From contig NZ_PDWO01000014.1 in NCBI RefSeq assembly GCF_010211765.1, forward strand, positions 37,542 through 101,541: a stretch of DNA of 64,000 bases, read 5' to 3'. Source of the DNA: Pseudoxanthomonas kaohsiungensis. GTDB taxonomy: Bacteria; Pseudomonadota; Gammaproteobacteria; Xanthomonadales; Xanthomonadaceae. The notes under the pieces are model-generated. The model ran no database searches. It had not been told where the DNA came from and saw only the letters and a program-made list of their open reading frames with translations. Below, one piece after another: positions 24,329 to 34,647 of this stretch (position 1 is its first letter; the number at the start of each line of letters is the position of its first letter). A program made the translations under genes and the position numbers.

Positions 24329-24658
24329 ATGAAGCGGCGGACCCGGGACACTGCAGACGACAGCGAGGCCAGGCTCGAAGCCCTGGCCGTGGCGCTGGCC
24401 GGATTGCGCGGGCCGGAGGCGTTCCAGGCCTTCCTCACCGACCTGTGCACGCCGGCCGAGCTGGAGGCCATGACCGACCGCTGGCGGGTCGTGCCGCTGC
24501 TGCAGCAGGGCATGCCGTACCGCGAAATCCACGACCTGACCCAGGTCAGCGTCACTACCATCGGCCGGGTCGCACGCACCCTGGAGCGGGGCGCCGGCGG
24601 CTATGCGCTGGCACTGCCGGCCAACGCGAGCGCGACCGTCCGCAAGGAATCCCCATGA
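24329..24658 (+). CDS. TrpR/YerC-family regulator, likely histidine operon repressor
   Basis: This 109-residue helical DNA-binding protein is of the Trp repressor superfamily. The core [20 protein letters not shown] plus the helix-turn-helix [28 protein letters not shown] is the YerC/YecD type. Position is the strongest clue: it is the first gene of the his operon, its stop overlaps the hisG start (ATGA), and a perfect palindrome lies just upstream. It probably senses histidine (inferred). No leader peptide with consecutive His codons is visible, so attenuation of the E. coli kind seems to be replaced by repression. Confidence 0.85.
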   Translation: MKRRTRDTADDSEARLEALAVALAGLRGPEAFQAFLTDLCTPAELEAMTDRWRVVPLLQQGMPYREIHDLTQVSVTTIGRVARTLERGAGGYALALPANASATVRKESP

Positions 24659-25566
24659 ATCCCCCCCTCGGCACCGCCTCGCGCGACCGCCTGCGCATCG
24701 CGATCCAGAAGAGCGGCCGCCTGGCCGAACCGGCGCGCAGCCTGCTGGCGGCCTGCGGCCTTAGCTGGCGCGAAAGCCGCGACAAGCTGTTCTGCTATGG
24801 CGAATCGCTGCCGGTGGACCTGCTGCTGGTCCGCGACGACGACATCCCCGGCCTGATCGCCGACGGCGTCTGCGACCTGGGCGTGGTCGGTCGCAACGAA
24901 CTGGACGAGCAGGCTGGCGAACGCGAGCGCAACGGGCTGGCGCCGGCCTATCGCGCGCTGCGCGGGCTGGGCTTCGGCCAGTGCCGGCTCATGCTCGCCG
25001 TTCCCGAGGACTGGGACTGGCAGGGCCCGCAACAGCTGCAGGGCCTGCGCATCGCCACCAGCTACCCGGCGATCCTGCGCCAGTGGCTGGAAGGACAGGG
25101 CATCGATGCCCAGGTGGTGGAGCTGTCCGGCTCGGTCGAGATCGCACCACGCCTGGGCACCGCCGACCTGATCTGCGACCTGGTATCCAGCGGTGCGACG
25201 CTGGCCGCCAACCACCTCAAGCCGGTGGAAACCCTGCTCGACAGCGAAGCGGTGCTGGCCGGTCCGGCCGGCGGCTTCGACGACGCGCGCGCCGGGCTGG
25301 CGCAGATGCTGCTGCGCCGGGTCGACGGCGTGCTGCAGATGAAGGACCGCAAGCTGCTGATGTTCAGCGCCGAGCGCGAATCGGTGCCGGCCCTGGCCCG
25401 CCTGCTGCATGACGCCGGGCCGCTGGTGGAGCTGCCGGGCGCCAACGGCGCCCTGTCGCTGCAGGCGATGTGCGACGGTGCCGTCAGCTGGCAGCGGCTG
25501 GAAGAGCTCGAGCGTGCCGGTGCACGCGGGCTGATGGTGCTCGCGGTCGAGAGGTCGCTGGCATGA
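24655..25566 (+). CDS. hisG: ATP phosphoribosyltransferase (long form)
   Basis: This 303-residue enzyme catalyses the first, committed step of histidine synthesis, condensing ATP with PRPP. The length marks the long form with a C-terminal ACT-like domain that binds histidine for feedback inhibition, so no HisZ is needed. Visible motifs include [29 protein letters not shown] and the PRPP-loop region [17 protein letters not shown]. The start overlaps the regulator stop and the end overlaps hisD. Confidence 0.96.
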   Translation: MNPPLGTASRDRLRIAIQKSGRLAEPARSLLAACGLSWRESRDKLFCYGESLPVDLLLVRDDDIPGLIADGVCDLGVVGRNELDEQAGERERNGLAPAYRALRGLGFGQCRLMLAVPEDWDWQGPQQLQGLRIATSYPAILRQWLEGQGIDAQVVELSGSVEIAPRLGTADLICDLVSSGATLAANHLKPVETLLDSEAVLAGPAGGFDDARAGLAQMLLRRVDGVLQMKDRKLLMFSAERESVPALARLLHDAGPLVELPGANGALSLQAMCDGAVSWQRLEELERAGARGLMVLAVERSLA

Positions 25567-26894
25567 GCGCGCGCGCCGCCGATGAAACCCTGCCCTGGAG
25601 CCGGCTGGAATGGTCGGCGCTCGATGAAACCGCTCGCGCCCGTGCATTGACCCGTCCGGTGCAGGTCGTGGCCGCGGCCACGCGCGAGGCGGTCGCCGCG
25701 GTGCTCGCCGACGTGCGCGGGCGTGGCGACCAGGCGCTGCGCGAGCTGACCCTGCGTTTCGACCGGGTCGAACTGGATGCCTTCGAAGTGGCGCCGGCCG
25801 AGTTCTCCGCGGCCGAGGCAGCGGTCGCGCCCGCGCTGCGCCAGGCCATGGTCGAGGCGGCGCAGCGGATCGAGGCGTTCCACCGCGCCGGCATGTCCGC
25901 CGGCTATGCGGTGGAGACCGCGCCGGGCGTGGTCTGCGAACGGATGATCCGCCCCGTGCCGCGGGTCGGTCTTTACGTGCCTGCCGGCAGCGCTCCCTTG
26001 CCGTCGACGGCATTGATGCTGTGCATACCGGCCACGCTGGCCGGCTGCCCGCAGGTCGTGCTGTGCACGCCGCCACGTAGCGACGGCACGGCCGACCCGG
26101 CGGTGCTGGTCGCGGCCCGGCTGGCGGGCGTGCACCGGGTGTTCAAGCTCGGCGGCGCGCAGGCGATCGCGGCGATGGCCTTCGGCAGCGAAAGCGTGCC
26201 CGGGGTCGACAAGATCTTCGGGCCGGGCAACAGCTACGTGGACGAGGCCAAGCGCCAGGTGGCCCAGTCCGGTGCCGCGGCGATCGACATGCCCGCCGGT
26301 CCCTCGGAGGTGCTGGTGATCGCCGACGCCGGGGCCGATGCCGCCTTCGTCGCCGCCGACCTGCTCTCGCAGGCCGAACACGGGCCGGACTCGCAGGTCC
26401 TGCTGCTGTCCGACAGCGCCGCGCTGGTCGACCGGGTCGAGCAGCAGCTGCACGCGCAGCTGGCCGCGTTGCCGCGCGCGGACATCGCGCGCCGCGCGCT
26501 GTCGGCCTCGCGCCTGGTTCGCGTGGATTCGCTGGCCGACGCGTTCGCGATCAGCAATGCCTATGCGCCCGAACACCTGATCCTGGCGCTGCGCGAACCG
26601 CGTGCCTGGCTCGACCGGGTCGAGGCCGCCGGTTCGGTCTTCCTCGGCGACTGGACGCCCGAGGCGCTGGGCGACTATTGCAGCGGCACCAACCACGTCC
26701 TGCCGACCAGCGGCGCGGCGCGGGCGTGGAGCGGGGTCAGCGTGGCCAGCTTCCAGAACAGCGTCAGCGTGCAGGCGGCCAGCCGCGAGGGGATCCTCGC
26801 CATCGGCGGTTGCGCGGTAACGATGGCGCGGGCGGAGGGGCTGGACGCGCATGCCAACGCGGTCGCGTTGCGGCTGGAGGCGGCGGACGCATGA
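25563..26894 (+). CDS. hisD: Histidinol dehydrogenase
   Basis: This 443-residue zinc enzyme catalyses the last two oxidations, histidinol to histidine, with NAD. Conserved segments are [33 protein letters not shown], the zinc-ligand region [12 protein letters not shown], and YAPEHLIL. The C-terminal [10 protein letters not shown] helix is present. The start at 25563 overlaps the hisG stop (ATGA) and the end overlaps hisC the same way, so all are coupled. Confidence 0.96.
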   Translation: MSARAADETLPWSRLEWSALDETARARALTRPVQVVAAATREAVAAVLADVRGRGDQALRELTLRFDRVELDAFEVAPAEFSAAEAAVAPALRQAMVEAAQRIEAFHRAGMSAGYAVETAPGVVCERMIRPVPRVGLYVPAGSAPLPSTALMLCIPATLAGCPQVVLCTPPRSDGTADPAVLVAARLAGVHRVFKLGGAQAIAAMAFGSESVPGVDKIFGPGNSYVDEAKRQVAQSGAAAIDMPAGPSEVLVIADAGADAAFVAADLLSQAEHGPDSQVLLLSDSAALVDRVEQQLHAQLAALPRADIARRALSASRLVRVDSLADAFAISNAYAPEHLILALREPRAWLDRVEAAGSVFLGDWTPEALGDYCSGTNHVLPTSGAARAWSGVSVASFQNSVSVQAASREGILAIGGCAVTMARAEGLDAHANAVALRLEAADA

Positions 26895-27991
26895 GCAGCC
26901 CCATGGATCCGGGCAGCTTGCTCGGCCTCGTCCGCGAGGACCTGCGCGGCTTCGGCGGTTATGCGTCGGCACGCACGACCGACCTGCGCGGCGAGGTCTG
27001 GCTCAACGCCAACGAAAGCCCGTGGCCCAACCCGGCCGACGCCACCGGCAGCAGCCGCCGCTATCCGGAGCCGCAGCCGCCGGCATTGCGCCAGGCGCTG
27101 GCCCGCCTGTATGGCTGCGATCCCGCGCAGGTACTGGTCGGGCGCGGCAGCGACGAGGCGATCGACCTGCTGGTGCGCGCCCTGTGCGCACCCGGTCGCG
27201 ACGCGATCGTGGTGACGCCGCCGGTGTTCGGCATGTACGCGGTCAGTGGGCGGCTGCAGGGTGCGCCGTTGCTGGAAGTGCCGCTGGTCGACGGGCCGGA
27301 CGGATTCGCGGTCGACCTGGATGCCGTGGCCACCGCGGCCGGGCACGGTGGGGCCAAGCTGGTGTTCCTGTGCTCGCCCTCCAACCCGACCGGCGGCAGC
27401 GTGCCGCTGGAAGGGATCGCCGCGCTCGCGGCACGGCTGGCCGGGCAGGCGCTGGTGGTGGTCGACGAGGCCTACGGGGAGTTCTCGGACCAGCCGTCGG
27501 CCACCGGACTGATGGCGGCGAACGCGAACATCGCGGTGCTGCGCACCCTGTCCAAGGCCCACGCGCTGGCGGCCGCGCGGATCGGCGTGCTGATCGCCGA
27601 TCCGGTGCTGGTCCGCGTGCTGCGCGCATGCCAGGCGCCGTATCCGGTGCCCACGCCGTGCGCGGAACTGGCGCTCGAAGGGCTGGCCGGCGAGGCGTTG
27701 GCGCGCACCGCGGCGCGCGTGGCCGAGGTGCGGCGCGAGCGCGTGCGCCTGCAGGATGGACTGGCGGCGCTGCCCGGCGTCCTGCGGGTCTATCCCTCCG
27801 ACGGCAACTACCTGCTGGTGCGCTTCGCCGATGCGGACGCGGCCTTCGCCCGGCTGCTGGCCGCCGGCGTGGTGGTGCGCGACCAGCGTGCCGCGCCGCG
27901 GCTGTCCGATGCGCTGCGCATCAGCATCGGCACCCCCGAACAGAACGACCGCGTGCTCGCCGCGCTGGATGCCAAGGAAGCCGTCGCATGA
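26891..27991 (+). CDS. hisC: Histidinol-phosphate aminotransferase
   Basis: This 366-residue fold-type I PLP enzyme converts imidazole-acetol phosphate to histidinol phosphate. The Schiff-base lysine is in [15 protein letters not shown]. The substrate-side motif [10 protein letters not shown] and the PLP-binding CSPSNPTGG and VVDEAYGEF segments are present. It overlaps hisD and hisB by four bases on each side. Confidence 0.96.
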   Translation: MSSPMDPGSLLGLVREDLRGFGGYASARTTDLRGEVWLNANESPWPNPADATGSSRRYPEPQPPALRQALARLYGCDPAQVLVGRGSDEAIDLLVRALCAPGRDAIVVTPPVFGMYAVSGRLQGAPLLEVPLVDGPDGFAVDLDAVATAAGHGGAKLVFLCSPSNPTGGSVPLEGIAALAARLAGQALVVVDEAYGEFSDQPSATGLMAANANIAVLRTLSKAHALAAARIGVLIADPVLVRVLRACQAPYPVPTPCAELALEGLAGEALARTAARVAEVRRERVRLQDGLAALPGVLRVYPSDGNYLLVRFADADAAFARLLAAGVVVRDQRAAPRLSDALRISIGTPEQNDRVLAALDAKEAVA

Positions 27992-29079
27992 GCACGCGTG
28001 GGATCAATGGCCCGGTCCTGTTCCTCGACCGCGACGGCACCCTGATCGAGGAGCCGGCGGATTTCCAGATCGATGCCTACGAGAAGCTGCGGTTCGTGCG
28101 CGGCGTGATCCCGGCACTGCTGAAGCTGCGCGACGCCGGCTGGCAGTTCGTGATGGTCACCAACCAGGATGGCCTGGGCACCGACAGCTACCCGCAGGCC
28201 AGCTTCGACGGCCCGCATGCACTGATGATGCAGGTGTTCGAAAGCCAGGGCATCGTCTTCCACGACGTGCTGATCGACCGCAGCTTCCCGCACGAGAACA
28301 GCCCGACCCGCAAGCCGGCCATCGGCCTGGCGCTGCCCTACATCCAGGACCGCGGCATCGACTGGAAGCGCTCGGCGATGGTGGGCGACCGGCCGACCGA
28401 CAACCAGTTCGCCGCCAACCTGGGGATCCGCGCCTTCCAGCTGAAGACCCCCCAGTTCGGCGGGGAGTGGGACTGGGCCGGAATCGCGCACGAGCTGGCC
28501 GACGCCCCGCGCCGCGCGCTCGTGCAGCGAAGCACCCGGGAGACCCGGATCCGGGTGGAGGTCGACCTGGACCGGGCCGCCGATCCGCAGGTCCACACCG
28601 GCCTGCCGTTCTACGACCACATGCTCGAGCAGATCGGCAAGCACGGCGGCTTCGAGCTCAAGATCCACGCCGAAGGCGACCTGCACATCGACGAGCACCA
28701 CACCATCGAGGACACCGCCCTGGCCCTGGGCCAGGCCCTGCGCGAGGCGCTGGGCGACAAGCGCGGGATCGGCCGCTACGGGTTCACCCTGCCGATGGAC
28801 GAGACCCGGGCGAGCGCGGCGCTGGATTTCAGCGGCCGGCCGTACCTGGTCTACGAGGCGCAGTTCAGGCGCGAGCGCGTGGGCGACATGCCGACCGAAC
28901 TGGTGCCGCACTTCTTCCGGTCGCTGTGCGATGCCTCCGGAATGAACCTGCACCTCAGCGTCGACGGCGACAACGACCACCACAAGATCGAGGCCAGCTT
29001 CAAGGCGCTGGCGCGCGCGCTGCGCCAGGCGATACGCCGCGAAGGCGATGCGCTGCCTTCGACCAAGGGGGTGCTGTGA
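27988..29079 (+). CDS. hisB: Bifunctional histidinol-phosphatase / imidazoleglycerol-phosphate dehydratase
   Basis: This 363-residue fused enzyme has an N-terminal HAD phosphatase (nucleophile Asp14 in [12 protein letters not shown]) and a C-terminal IGPD domain with the manganese-binding [15 protein letters not shown] and [14 protein letters not shown]. In E. coli the phosphatase has a zinc site of three Cys and one His. Here that loop reads [14 protein letters not shown], so the three cysteines are gone and only one His remains. The fused arrangement is usual in gammaproteobacteria. It overlaps hisC, and its stop overlaps the GTG of hisH. Confidence 0.96.
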   Translation: MSTRGINGPVLFLDRDGTLIEEPADFQIDAYEKLRFVRGVIPALLKLRDAGWQFVMVTNQDGLGTDSYPQASFDGPHALMMQVFESQGIVFHDVLIDRSFPHENSPTRKPAIGLALPYIQDRGIDWKRSAMVGDRPTDNQFAANLGIRAFQLKTPQFGGEWDWAGIAHELADAPRRALVQRSTRETRIRVEVDLDRAADPQVHTGLPFYDHMLEQIGKHGGFELKIHAEGDLHIDEHHTIEDTALALGQALREALGDKRGIGRYGFTLPMDETRASAALDFSGRPYLVYEAQFRRERVGDMPTELVPHFFRSLCDASGMNLHLSVDGDNDHHKIEASFKALARALRQAIRREGDALPSTKGVL

Positions 29080-29690
29080 GCGCGGTTCCCACGGGTAAGG
29101 TGGCGGTAGTCGATGCCGGCGGCGCCAACCTCGGTTCGGTCTGCTACGCGCTCGAGCGCCTCGGCGTGCGCCCGCGGGTGGTCGACGATGCGGCCGGGCT
29201 GGCCGGCGCCGACCGCGTGATCCTGCCCGGCGTGGGCGCCGCCCCGGAGGCGATGCGACGGCTGCGCGCGCAGGGGCTGGTCGAGCCGTTGCGGCAGCTC
29301 AAGACGCCGCTGCTGGGCATCTGCCTGGGCATGCAGTTGCTGTACGAAAGATCGGCCGAAGGCGAAGTCGAATGCCTGGGCCTGCTGCCGGGCGTGGTCC
29401 GGCACCTGACCCCGGCGCTGGGCATTCGCGTGCCGCACATGGGCTGGAACCAGCTGCGCCCGCTGCGCCGTTCGCCGTTGCTGGACGGCGTCGGCGAGGG
29501 CGACAGCGCCTACTTCGTGCACAGCTATGCCGCGCCGGTGACCGCCGACACGGTGGCCGCCTGCGACCATGGCGGGCTCTTCACCGCGGTGGTGCAGCGG
29601 GGCCGGCACTGCGGCGCGCAGTTCCACCCGGAGCGTTCGGCCGGCACCGGTGCGCGGATCCTGCGCAATTTCCTGGAGATGGATTTCTGA
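29076..29690 (+). CDS. hisH: Imidazole glycerol phosphate synthase, glutaminase subunit
   Basis: This 204-residue class I glutamine amidotransferase feeds ammonia to HisF. The nucleophile Cys is in [13 protein letters not shown], with His and Glu of the triad in [10 protein letters not shown] chose the GTG at 29076, which overlaps the hisB stop (GTGA) and gives [13 protein letters not shown] close to the N-terminus. The stop overlaps the hisA ATG. Confidence 0.95.
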   Translation: MSAVPTGKVAVVDAGGANLGSVCYALERLGVRPRVVDDAAGLAGADRVILPGVGAAPEAMRRLRAQGLVEPLRQLKTPLLGICLGMQLLYERSAEGEVECLGLLPGVVRHLTPALGIRVPHMGWNQLRPLRRSPLLDGVGEGDSAYFVHSYAAPVTADTVAACDHGGLFTAVVQRGRHCGAQFHPERSAGTGARILRNFLEMDF

Positions 29691-30442
29691 TGGGTTCGTT
29701 CACGCTCTATCCTGCGCTGGACCTGCGCGGTGGCCGCGTGGTGCGGCTGGCGCAAGGCGACTACGCCCGCGAGACGCAATACGGAGACGACCCCCTGCCG
29801 CGCGCCGCGGCGTTCGCCGCCGCCGGTGCGCGCTGGATGCACCTGGTCGACCTGGATGCGGCCAGGGCCGGCGGCTACACGCTGGCGCCGCTGCTGGCCG
29901 ACATCGCCCGCGACACCGGGCTGCAGGTGCAGACGGGCGGAGGCGTCCGCTCGCGCGAGGACGTCTTGCGGATCCTGGAGGCGGGCGCTTCGCGCGTGGT
30001 GGTCGGATCGCTGGCGGTGCGCGAGCCGGAAGCGGTGGCCGCGTGGCTGGCCGAGTTCGGAGGCGAGCGCATCACCGTTGCGCTGGACACCCGGCAGGAT
30101 GCCGACGGTACCTGGAAGCTGCCGGTGCACGGCTGGACCGAAGATGCCGGCGGCACCCTCGATGCACTGCTGCCGGTCTACGTGCGCGCGGGACTGCGCC
30201 ACCTGCTGTGCACCGACATCGACCGCGACGGCATGCTCTCCGGGCCGAACCTGGACCTCTACCGGCACCTGCGCGCGCTGGCCCCGGGCGTGGCGGTGCA
30301 GGCGTCCGGCGGCGTGCGCGATGTCGACGACGTGCGCAACGCGCGACTGGCCGGCTGTTCGGGGGCGGTGCTCGGCCGTGCGCTGCTCGAAGGCCGGCTC
30401 TCGCTGGCCGACGCACTGGATGAGCAGGTGCTGCCGTGCTGA
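29690..30442 (+). CDS. hisA: ProFAR isomerase
   Basis: This 250-residue TIM-barrel enzyme isomerises ProFAR to PRFAR. The barrel start [19 protein letters not shown] carries the catalytic Asp. Phosphate-binding loops are [14 protein letters not shown] and [17 protein letters not shown]. It overlaps hisH by one base and hisF by seven. Confidence 0.95.
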   Translation: MGSFTLYPALDLRGGRVVRLAQGDYARETQYGDDPLPRAAAFAAAGARWMHLVDLDAARAGGYTLAPLLADIARDTGLQVQTGGGVRSREDVLRILEAGASRVVVGSLAVREPEAVAAWLAEFGGERITVALDTRQDADGTWKLPVHGWTEDAGGTLDALLPVYVRAGLRHLLCTDIDRDGMLSGPNLDLYRHLRALAPGVAVQASGGVRDVDDVRNARLAGCSGAVLGRALLEGRLSLADALDEQVLPC

Positions 30443-31209
30443 GCCGCCGCATCATTCCCTGCCTGGACGTGCGCGACGGACGCGTGGTCAAGGGCGTGCG
30501 CTTCCGCGACCATGTCGACATGGGCGACATCGTCGAGCTGGCCTTGCGCTACCGCGACCAGGGCGCCGACGAACTGGTGTTCTACGACATCGGCGCCAGC
30601 CCGGAAGGGCGCTCGGTGGACTATGCCTGGGTCGAGCGGGTGGCCCGGTTGATTGATATTCCGTTCTGCGTGGCCGGTGGCATCCGCGACGTGGGCACCG
30701 CGCGCCGCGTGCTGCATGCCGGTGCCGACAAGATCTCGGTCAATTCGCCCGCGCTCGAGCGCCCGCTCCTGGTGTCGGAGCTGGCCGACGCGTTCGGCGT
30801 GCAGTGCGTGGTGGTGGGCATCGACTCGGTCCGCGAGCTCGATGGCCAGTGGCGCGTGCGCACCAACACCGGCGATCCGGAAAAGACCCGCGCACTGGGC
30901 GTGCGTACCCTGGACTGGATCGCCGAGGCCCAGCGCCTGGGCGCCGGCGAGATCGTGCTCAACTGCATGGACAGCGACGGCGTGCGTCGTGGCTACGACA
31001 TCGCGCAGCTGCGCCAGGCGCGCGACGCGTGCCATGTGCCGCTGGTCGCCTCCGGCGGCGCGGGCGGGATGGAGCACTTCGCCGAGGTCTTCGACCAGGC
31101 CGACGTCGATGGTGCATTGGCCGCCAGCGTGTTCCATAGTGGGGCCATTCCCATCCCCGGCCTGAAGCGGTTCCTGCGCGACCGGGACATCGAGGTGCGC
31201 GATGCCTGA
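30436..31209 (+). CDS. hisF: Imidazole glycerol phosphate synthase, cyclase subunit
   Basis: This 257-residue TIM-barrel partner of HisH closes the imidazole ring and releases AICAR. Its start is GTG at 30436, inside the end of his[19 protein letters not shown] carries the catalytic Asp, and the phosphate loops are [16 protein letters not shown] and [15 protein letters not shown]. Its last codons overlap hisI by eight bases. Confidence 0.96.
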   Translation: MLSRRIIPCLDVRDGRVVKGVRFRDHVDMGDIVELALRYRDQGADELVFYDIGASPEGRSVDYAWVERVARLIDIPFCVAGGIRDVGTARRVLHAGADKISVNSPALERPLLVSELADAFGVQCVVVGIDSVRELDGQWRVRTNTGDPEKTRALGVRTLDWIAEAQRLGAGEIVLNCMDSDGVRRGYDIAQLRQARDACHVPLVASGGAGGMEHFAEVFDQADVDGALAASVFHSGAIPIPGLKRFLRDRDIEVRDA

Positions 31210-31900
31210 TTTTCCCGTCACCACTGCGGCATCGAGCGCCGCCACGCGCACGGTGGCTGGCCCGACCCTGCTGCCCGAGTCCCTGGACTGGAGCAAGGGC
31301 GACGGCCTGTTGCCGGCGATCGTCCAGGATGCCGACAGCCTGCAGGTGCTGATGCTCGGCTACATGGACCGCAATGCATTGCAGGCGACGCTGACCAAGC
31401 GCCTGGTCACCTTCTACAGCCGCAGCAAGCAGCGCCTGTGGACCAAGGGCGAGACCTCCGGGCACGTGCTTGAGCTGGTCGGCGTGGGCACCGATTGCGA
31501 TTCCGATGCGCTGCTGGTCCTGGCGCGTCCGCGCGGACCGACCTGCCACCTGCAGCGCGCCAGCTGCTTTCCGAACTCGCCGGCCGTGGCCCAGGCGCCG
31601 ACTGCCGTCGCGACCGACATGGGTTTCCTCGGCGAACTCGACGCGCTGGTTGCCGGCCGCGCGCGTGAACGCCCGGAAGGCAGCTACACCACGCGCCTGT
31701 TCGAGGCCGGCGTGCGCCGGATCGCGCAGAAGGTCGGCGAGGAGGGCGTGGAGACCGCGCTGGCCGGGGTGTCGCAGAACGACGAGCAATTGCTCGGCGA
31801 AGCGGCCGACCTGCTTTACCACCTGACCGTGCTGCTGCACGCGCGTGGCCTGTCGCTGGCCGATGCGGTCGAGGTGCTGGCGCTGCGGCACCGGGGCTGA
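31202..31900 (+). CDS. hisI: Bifunctional PR-AMP cyclohydrolase / PR-ATP pyrophosphatase
   Basis: This 232-residue fused HisIE performs steps 2 and 3 of histidine synthesis. The cyclohydrolase half has [15 protein letters not shown], the [11 protein letters not shown] motif and [12 protein letters not shown], with the metal cysteines and aspartates. The pyrophosphatase half has [13 protein letters not shown] and [13 protein letters not shown]. It is the last gene of the nine-gene operon, and no terminator is obvious in the 107 bases after it. Confidence 0.95.
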   Translation: MPDFPVTTAASSAATRTVAGPTLLPESLDWSKGDGLLPAIVQDADSLQVLMLGYMDRNALQATLTKRLVTFYSRSKQRLWTKGETSGHVLELVGVGTDCDSDALLVLARPRGPTCHLQRASCFPNSPAVAQAPTAVATDMGFLGELDALVAGRARERPEGSYTTRLFEAGVRRIAQKVGEEGVETALAGVSQNDEQLLGEAADLLYHLTVLLHARGLSLADAVEVLALRHRG

Positions 31901-32007
31901 GCTCGGCACATCGCACGGACAAGGTATCGCGCGTGGCCGGCGGCGTGGAGGTGGCTGCCGGGCCGGGCCCGCTCCTACAATCGCAGGCTCCCTTGCCGGA
32001 AGCCGCC

Positions 32008-33609
32008 ATGCGGACCCGCCCCCTGATCATCGCTTTGCTGGCCCTGGCACCCGTCGTGCCCGCGCGCGCGCAGGCGGCCGCCACCGGCGCGAAGGTCGCC
32101 GTATCGGGCCATGTCTACCTGGACCGCGACGGCCGGCCCGGTCGTGGCAGCGCCGATGACGGCGTGGCGGACGTGGCCGTCTCCAACGGCACGCACATCG
32201 TGCGCACCGATGCGCAGGGGCGTTTCCGCATCGATGCCGATCCAGGCGGGCATGTGTTCGTGATCAAGCCCGCGGGCCATCGCTTCGTCGCCGCTGCCGA
32301 CGGATTGCCGGCGTTCTGGCGCAAGGTGCCGGAGGCGGGCATCGTGGATCTGGATTTCGGCCTGGCCGGCGGCGCGCGACCGGGCGGCGCGACCAGCGGA
32401 TCCGGCGCCGACGACGTCCAGGTGCTGCTGTTCACCGACCCGCAGGTCAAGGACGAACGCGACATCGACTACTACCGGCGCGACATCGTCGCGCCGATCG
32501 TCGGCCGGCATCCGGCGGCGCTGGGCGTGAGCCTGGGCGACCTGGTCGACGACGAGGTGCAGCTGTACCCGGCACTCAACGCGGTCACCGTGCAGCTGGG
32601 CGTGCCGTGGTTCCACGTGCCCGGCAACCATGACGTCGATCCGGGCTCGACCACCGATGCCGGTTCGCTGGCCAGCTGGAGCGCGACCTATGGTCCGGAT
32701 ACCTACGCGGTGGAGGAGGGCGATGCGGCCTTCGTGTTCCTCGATGACGTGATCGTGCAGCGCGGGCAGGGCCAGGGCTACATCGGCGGATTGCGCGAGG
32801 ACCAGTTCCAGTTCCTGGCCCGCTACCTGGCGCAACTGCCGCGCGAACGGCTGCTGGTGCTGGGCATGCATATCCCGGTGTTCGACGCCGGTGGCCGCGA
32901 GACCTTCCGCGCCGCCGACCGCGCGCGCCTGTTCGCGCTGCTCAAGGACCGGCCGCACGTGCTGCTGCTCAGCGGGCACAGCCACGTCCAGCAGCACTAC
33001 TGGCATGCGGCCAGGGATGGCTGGCAGGGCGCCGCGCCGTTGCACGAATACAACGTCGGCGCCGCCTGCGGCGCGTTCTGGTCCGGCGCGCCGGATGCGC
33101 AGGGTATTCCCGATGCGACCATGGCCGATGGCACGCCGAACGGCTACGCGGTGCTGTCGGTGGGCGGGGGCGGCGGCTATTCGCTGGCCTACCATCCGGC
33201 TCGCGCGCCGGTCGACCGGCCCGCGTTCACCCAGGCCATCGCATTGCACGCGCCGCGTGCGCTGCGGCGTGGCGCGTATCCGGCGTGGGGCGTGTTCGCC
33301 AACGTGTTCATGGGCGATGCCGACACGCGCGTGGAGTACCGGGTGGACGGTGGGCCGTGGAAGCCGATGCGGCGCGTGGAGCGCACCGATCCGCGGCTGC
33401 TGGTGGAGAACGTGGCCGACGACCTGGCCACGACGCTGCGTGGCTTCGATCGCTCACCCGAGGCGGTGCCATCCACCCACCTGTGGCGCGGCGCATTGCC
33501 GACCGACCTGTCCGCAGGCGAGCACCGGGTGGAGGTGCGGGCGCTCGACCGCTGGAAGGGCGAGACGGCGGCGAGCACCACGTACTCGCTGCAGGACGCA
33601 GCGCCCTGA
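32008..33609 (+). CDS. Secreted calcineurin-like metallophosphoesterase
   Basis: This 533-residue exported protein has a signal peptide (about 1-23, cut near ARAQA). An N-terminal beta-sandwich resembles the metallophosphoesterase N domain (SGHVYLDRDGRPGRG). The catalytic domain follows, with GVSLGDLVDD, HVPGNHDVD and LLSGHSHVQQH. The first metal motif, usually D-x-H, reads TDPQ here. A C-terminal sandwich domain completes the three-part layout. The substrate is unknown. The start at 32008 was chosen for the signal peptide; it is probably not part of the his operon. Confidence 0.85.
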   Translation: MRTRPLIIALLALAPVVPARAQAAATGAKVAVSGHVYLDRDGRPGRGSADDGVADVAVSNGTHIVRTDAQGRFRIDADPGGHVFVIKPAGHRFVAAADGLPAFWRKVPEAGIVDLDFGLAGGARPGGATSGSGADDVQVLLFTDPQVKDERDIDYYRRDIVAPIVGRHPAALGVSLGDLVDDEVQLYPALNAVTVQLGVPWFHVPGNHDVDPGSTTDAGSLASWSATYGPDTYAVEEGDAAFVFLDDVIVQRGQGQGYIGGLREDQFQFLARYLAQLPRERLLVLGMHIPVFDAGGRETFRAADRARLFALLKDRPHVLLLSGHSHVQQHYWHAARDGWQGAAPLHEYNVGAACGAFWSGAPDAQGIPDATMADGTPNGYAVLSVGGGGGYSLAYHPARAPVDRPAFTQAIALHAPRALRRGAYPAWGVFANVFMGDADTRVEYRVDGGPWKPMRRVERTDPRLLVENVADDLATTLRGFDRSPEAVPSTHLWRGALPTDLSAGEHRVEVRALDRWKGETAASTTYSLQDAAP

Positions 33610-33614
33610 CATGC

Positions 33615-33634
33615 AAAACGCCCCGGAAGGGGCG
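33615..33634 (-). terminator. Terminator for the minus-strand EamA/mtn operon
   Basis: On the minus strand, CGCCCC and GGGGCG pair around TTCC and are followed by TTTT. It lies just after the convergent phosphoesterase gene and about 140 bases past the EamA stop. The bases between carry GGCTGGC-rich near-repeats and no gene. Confidence 0.65.
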
Positions 33635-33772
33635 CTCCTGGCGTATCCGCGCGGCTGGCTGGCGAAAGGCTGGCTGGCAAGGGGTTGGCGTGGCGTGTCC
33701 GCGAAGGCGGGCTGGCTGCGTGGCGCGCAGTCTGGCGAGCCACGCCGGCCCTTGTTCGAACGCGAGGCGATC

Positions 33773-34642
33773 TCAACCCTGTCGGCGCGAGCGCGTGCTC
33801 AGCCAGGCGCCGGCCAGCAGCAATGCCAGGGCCATGGCCTGGACCGGATGCGGCTGCACGCGGCCGGACAGCACCAGCAACGCCGTGGACAGCAGCGGCG
33901 CGAGATAGGACAGGCTGCCCAGCAGGGCGATGTCGCCGCGCTTGGTTCCGGTATCCCACAGCCAGAAGGCCGCGCCGGTCGGGCCGATGCCCATCAACAG
34001 CAGCGCGCCCCACTGCAGCGGCGTGGGCACCACGGGGGTCTCGATGGCCAGGTGCGCCAACGCGCCGAGCACGGCCACGCCGACGCAGGCCACCGTGATC
34101 GCCGCGCTGGGCACCTGCGCATGGCGCCGGTTGAGCACCGAATAGGCGGCCCAGACCACCGCCGCGGTGATCGCGGCCAGGTAGCCGGGCAGGTGGCTGG
34201 CGCTGACGGCCAGGCGCTGGCCGCCGGTCACCAGCAGGATCGCCGCGGCCAGGCCCAGCCCGGTGCCGATCCACTGCAACGGGCGGATCCGCACGCCCGG
34301 CAGGAAGCCGGCGAAGACCACGATCAGCAGCGGCCACAGGTAGTTGAGCAGGTTGGCTTCCACCGCCGGCGCGCGCTTGAGCGCGACGAAGTAAAGCGCG
34401 TGGTAGCCGAACAGCGCGCCGGTGGACAGCGCCAGCGCCGACACCGGCTGGCGCAGCTCGGACCATCCCGTCTTCCCGCGCAGGCCCGCGCGCACTAGGC
34501 CCAGCGCGCCGGCGACCGCGAAGGCGATCGCCAGCACCTGGAACGGCGGCAGGCCGTCGGTGGCCACCGTCAACAGGGCCAGCGACGACCACAGCAGGAT
34601 CGCCAGCAGTCCGGCCAGGGTCGCGTTGCGGGAGGCGTCCAC
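33773..34642 (-). CDS. EamA/DMT-family transporter
   Basis: This 289-residue inner-membrane protein has about ten helices in two EamA repeats (roughly 10-135 and 150-285), as in drug/metabolite transporters such as RhaT and YdcZ relatives. The start is GTG at 34642, five bases after the mtnC stop, giving VDASRNATLAGLLAILLWSS. The substrate cannot be read from sequence. Its place at the end of the methionine-salvage genes suggests export of a sulfur or amino-acid metabolite, but this is inference. Confidence 0.85.
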   Translation of the reverse strand: MDASRNATLAGLLAILLWSSLALLTVATDGLPPFQVLAIAFAVAGALGLVRAGLRGKTGWSELRQPVSALALSTGALFGYHALYFVALKRAPAVEANLLNYLWPLLIVVFAGFLPGVRIRPLQWIGTGLGLAAAILLVTGGQRLAVSASHLPGYLAAITAAVVWAAYSVLNRRHAQVPSAAITVACVGVAVLGALAHLAIETPVVPTPLQWGALLLMGIGPTGAAFWLWDTGTKRGDIALLGSLSYLAPLLSTALLVLSGRVQPHPVQAMALALLLAGAWLSTRSRRQG

Positions 34643-34647
34643 CGCGG

